A stretch of DNA of 6,881 bases from Candidatus Thorarchaeota archaeon (lineage in GTDB: Archaea; Asgardarchaeota; Thorarchaeia; Thorarchaeales; Thorarchaeaceae), in the NCBI GenBank assembly GCA_004524595.1, contig SDOA01000169.1, positions 1 to 6,881 of the forward strand, in the 5' to 3' direction. Below the pieces are notes generated by a model, which did not search any database, was not told the origin of the DNA, and was given only the letters and a program-made list of their open reading frames with translations. This document shows positions 6,043 through 6,881 of the stretch, piece by piece; position 1 is the first letter of the stretch, and the number at the start of each line of letters is the position of its first letter. The position numbers and the translations under genes were made by a program.

Positions 6043-6881
6043 GTGACATCTAATCGACGTTTCATCATCCCTCTACTATTCTCTTCATTTGGAATTATTA
6101 CAACAATTCTGGTCACGTTGTCACTTTCAGGGAGTATAGCTGAAGCACGGCCAAATTTTGACTTTGTGCCCATCGTTGCTGGAACTGTTCAATCTGATGT
6201 GCGTATGCTTCTTTACATACTCTTTCCAATACAATACCTTACCTTCTTCTTATTGACAATTCCACTTGCTCTATTGATGATAATATTTGCCAAACTATCA
6301 AGGTCCGTGACATATGAGCTAGGCATCTTCTCCACCGGTCAAGATTTTAATGCGGCAAAAATGGTGCGGCGGTCAATAGTGCCAGCTCTCTTTGCCTTAT
6401 CAACTGGGGAACTATTTTTGAACCTACTTCCGGATTGGATCTTTAGCATCACTCCAGAGACGGGAAGTGCCTTTCTTCGACTCTTCAATCCGCTCCAAGT
6501 CATTCTTGGTGCACTGATAGCATTGATTGCTGCAATTGTATTTTTTGCACCTACATGGATTCTAAATGATGCTGGAATAATAACTCAAATCAAAGCGAGT
6601 CAGATGAAAATAAGGCGATGTCCCGACACCGAAGGGATAGGTCGATGGTACTCGAGCCTCTTTGGCGGATTTGCTATTTTGGCTTATCCAATCACCATGA
6701 TTCATCGGTTCTTCTATCGCCCTCTCTTCATATATGATGTACCGTTGGATGGCATTTTCCTCCTGCATAGTATCTTCTGGATATTTGGCATCCCACTGCT
6801 TATCATGGCGTTTGTAATGCCATTCATCATCCTAAATGAGTTGACCATAAATAGGACTAGCTCAATGATTCAGAACTTTGC
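6043..6881 (+). CDS. Multi-pass membrane protein of unknown family, 3' end outside window
   Basis: The frame stays open from GTG 6043 to the window end, giving 279 full codons and no stop, so the protein is incomplete at its C-terminus. Hydrophobic segments lie at about 7-29, 55-84, 111-129 (weaker), 151-175, 205-223 and 237-264. Between the first two is a polar loop (30-54). Charged stretches that probably face the cytoplasm lie at 84-110 and 182-202; the latter follows FAPTWILNDAGI (168-179) and contains RCPDTEGIGRWYSSL (192-206), possibly the most diagnostic block. No ATP-binding, protease or transporter signature is visible, and I do not recognise the family. It follows the PadR gene on the same strand and may be a target of that regulator, as PadR proteins often control an adjacent membrane or efflux protein. 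A separate promoter inside the 217-bp gap is also possible. The coding assignment is secure; the function is unknown. Confidence 0.85.
   Translation, partial: MTSNRRFIIPLLFSSFGIITTILVTLSLSGSIAEARPNFDFVPIVAGTVQSDVRMLLYILFPIQYLTFFLLTIPLALLMIIFAKLSRSVTYELGIFSTGQDFNAAKMVRRSIVPALFALSTGELFLNLLPDWIFSITPETGSAFLRLFNPLQVILGALIALIAAIVFFAPTWILNDAGIITQIKASQMKIRRCPDTEGIGRWYSSLFGGFAILAYPITMIHRFFYRPLFIYDVPLDGIFLLHSIFWIFGIPLLIMAFVMPFIILNELTINRTSSMIQNF

Overview
The window looks archaeal, most plausibly an Asgard-type lineage such as Thorarchaeia. This is an inference, not a proof. The reasons are a TATA-like box plus purine-rich flank ahead of one gene, Shine-Dalgarno sites of the GGAGGTGA type combined with frequent TTG/GTG starts, moderate GC by eye, and a gene mix that is common there (AmmeMemoRadiSam-type radical SAM protein, DUF3795, BKACE, PadR plus an unknown membrane protein). 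No rRNA, tRNA, CRISPR array, IS element or phage gene was found.

Left part (1-3279): a small cysteine-rich DUF3795 protein on + converges on three genes that run on -. In transcription order these are a PLP aminotransferase (3279-1975), a beta-keto acid cleavage enzyme of the BKACE/DUF849 family (1962-1144), and the C-terminal part of an AmmeMemoRadiSam-family radical SAM protein (1074-448). The first two are 12 bp apart, and the ribosome binding site of the second overlaps the stop codon of the first, so they form an operon. The aminotransferase may make or consume the beta-keto acid or amino acid handled by BKACE. The radical SAM gene has lost its N-terminal part, including the CxxxCxxC cluster, and one C-terminal zinc-knuckle cysteine. 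It is best read as a pseudogene.

Middle (3280-3842): a 563-bp divergent intergenic stretch with an inverted repeat in the aminotransferase leader and no convincing gene. It is followed on + by an ArsB/NhaD-type (ion transporter superfamily) permease at 3843-5123, which has a TTG start.

Right part (5124-6881): a PadR-family repressor preceded by a well-defined archaeal promoter. Three tandem 12-bp ATCA-N4-TGAT-type units lie over the expected transcription start, a likely autoregulatory operator. Downstream is a GTG-started multi-pass membrane protein of unknown family, cut off by the window end.

The points most worth a second look are the truncated radical SAM gene, the aminotransferase-BKACE pair (whose BKACE lacks the Glu14 equivalent of the lysine-fermentation enzyme Kce), and the tandem operator with its PadR and unknown membrane protein.
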